Source: Enoplolaimus lenunculus (Eukaryota; Nematoda; Enoplea; Enoplida; Thoracostomopsidae). Taken from it: a stretch of DNA of 64,000 bases. The position numbers and the translations under genes were made by a program. How positions within the stretch are numbered: position 1 is the stretch's first letter; the number at the start of each line of letters is the position of its first letter. The stretch lies in assembly GCA_030248215.1 (NCBI GenBank), contig JASANG010003185.1, forward strand, positions 1 through 64,000, in the 5' to 3' direction. The notes under the pieces are model-generated. The model was not told the DNA's origin and searched no databases. It saw only the letters and a list, made by a program, of their open reading frames with translations. Positions 63,194 through 64,000 of this stretch are shown here, in pieces.

Positions 63194-63242
63194 GTGAGTG
63201 TGAATTCATCGGATATTTGGCTGATTCAACTGAAAATCGTAG

Positions 63243-63566
63243 TACCAAGAGTCGATGATCACTCTTACGATAGTGTGCAACTACCGAAATTTGTGTGGTA
63301 CAAAATGTACCATCGGGCGTTGCATTTTTGGCCGACCCCCCTTGTTTAGAGGTTGGTCGCTATCACATGAATACCCCTAAATTAAACTAAGGGGAGCATG
63401 TTTGACGCCGCATACATAAAGTGCCATGGTTCACACCGGTTGCACTCCCTCTCTAAATAAAGGGGGGTGGAGCAAAAACGCAACGCGTGCCAAGTACATT
63501 CTTTTCTACACAGACTGTGTCCAGTTGCACACTCTTGTTAAATAGCGATTATCCACTCTTGGCAAT
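63243..63566. mobile_element. Family XI TACCAAGAGTG element
   Basis: TACCAAGAGTCGATGATCAC to CGATTATCCACTCTTGGCA; body as in the 60.2 kb copy with CGCAACGCGTGCCAAGTACA. Confidence 0.83.
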
Positions 63567-63754
63567 ACTACTGGTGTTCATAGGTTAACATCAGCAAAAT
63601 ATTTTATCTGCTCATTAGGGTAACCAGAGGGATAACTACCAAACTTGTAGATCAATATATTTTGTCGCAACCATTGTTAGAGGTCGATTTTGTGCTGGAG
63701 CCTAAACTCGAAGATTCGTCTCCGCGTATACCCTTTCACATTTCAATAAGCTTA

Positions 63755-64000
63755 AAGTCTTATTGACACCTGCAAGTTTTTGCAGCGGGAACTTGCAGCT
63801 GAAAATTGCACGCAGAACTTGCATTTATGCGGATGCAATAAATTCACTGAACTTGCATGATTACTCACACATATGAACTAAATTCCTAGCTTTGGTTTTT
63901 AATGAATTATTTGCAGCTGCAAGTTTTTCGAACGGGATTTTGGACAAAACTTGCAAGTGCAAGTTGCACCTGCAAGTTCTCGCAGCAAAAACTTGCACAG
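63755..64000. mobile_element. Family VI palindromic element, cut by window end
   Basis: AAGTCTTATTGACACCTGCA start, then GCAGCTGCAAGTTTTTCGAA and GTGCAAGTTGCACCTGCAAG. Continues past the last base. Confidence 0.75.

Overview
This is animal nuclear DNA: intron-rich, AT-rich and crowded with short non-autonomous DNA transposons. I find one protein-coding gene. It lies on the + strand and runs out of the window at its 3' end, and probably at its 5' end too. It is a very large cadherin. I assembled 34 exons between 5410 and 63193 by matching GT/AG splice sites, intron phase and the cadherin-repeat pattern. Joined, they give an unbroken frame of 6004 nt (about 2001 codons). They encode roughly 17 tandem extracellular cadherin (EC) repeats followed by a Ser/Thr-rich stretch. 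No signal peptide, transmembrane helix or cytoplasmic tail is in the window. The species is not certain. Interspersed (TTAGGC)n, the nematode telomere hexamer, and short TTTTCAG-type acceptors fit a repeat-rich nematode, but a tunicate or another invertebrate is not excluded.

Layout. 1-8290 is a large imperfect palindrome; its right arm carries exons 1 and 2 and its left arm carries damaged inverted remnants of the same locus. Exons 3-5 lie at 8.5-11.4 kb. A 19.4 kb intron (11369-30813) follows. It has no recognisable exon and holds a ~3 kb block present three times in forward-reverse-forward order (about 16.64-25.6 kb). From 30.8 to 63.2 kb, 29 more exons sit in short to medium introns, nearly all of which contain miniature transposons. 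Two minisatellites (38-bp unit at 35.1 kb, 40-bp unit at 58.5 kb) fill introns.

Repeats. I separated the interspersed repeats into families by terminal inverted repeat (TIR) and target-site duplication (TSD). Family I and family II have cores of (TTAGGC)n and 8-bp TSDs. Family III is mariner-like with TA TSDs. Family IV is hAT-like, with a CAGGCCCGTAGCC-type end and 8-bp TSDs. Family V has CACTGCAAAAAA ends. Family VI is an AGCCCTATTCACACG palindrome. Family VII is piggyBac-like, with TTAA TSDs, and carries a tRNA-Gly-like segment with A and B boxes. Several smaller families are also present. Clear nested insertions (II inside IV at 10.7 kb, VII inside II at 53.4 kb) give a relative chronology.

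The best leads are the two fold-back structures, which may be assembly artefacts; the telomere-hexamer cores of two transposon families; the tRNA-like piggyBac miniature elements; and the clustering of transposon ends within a few tens of bases of splice sites.
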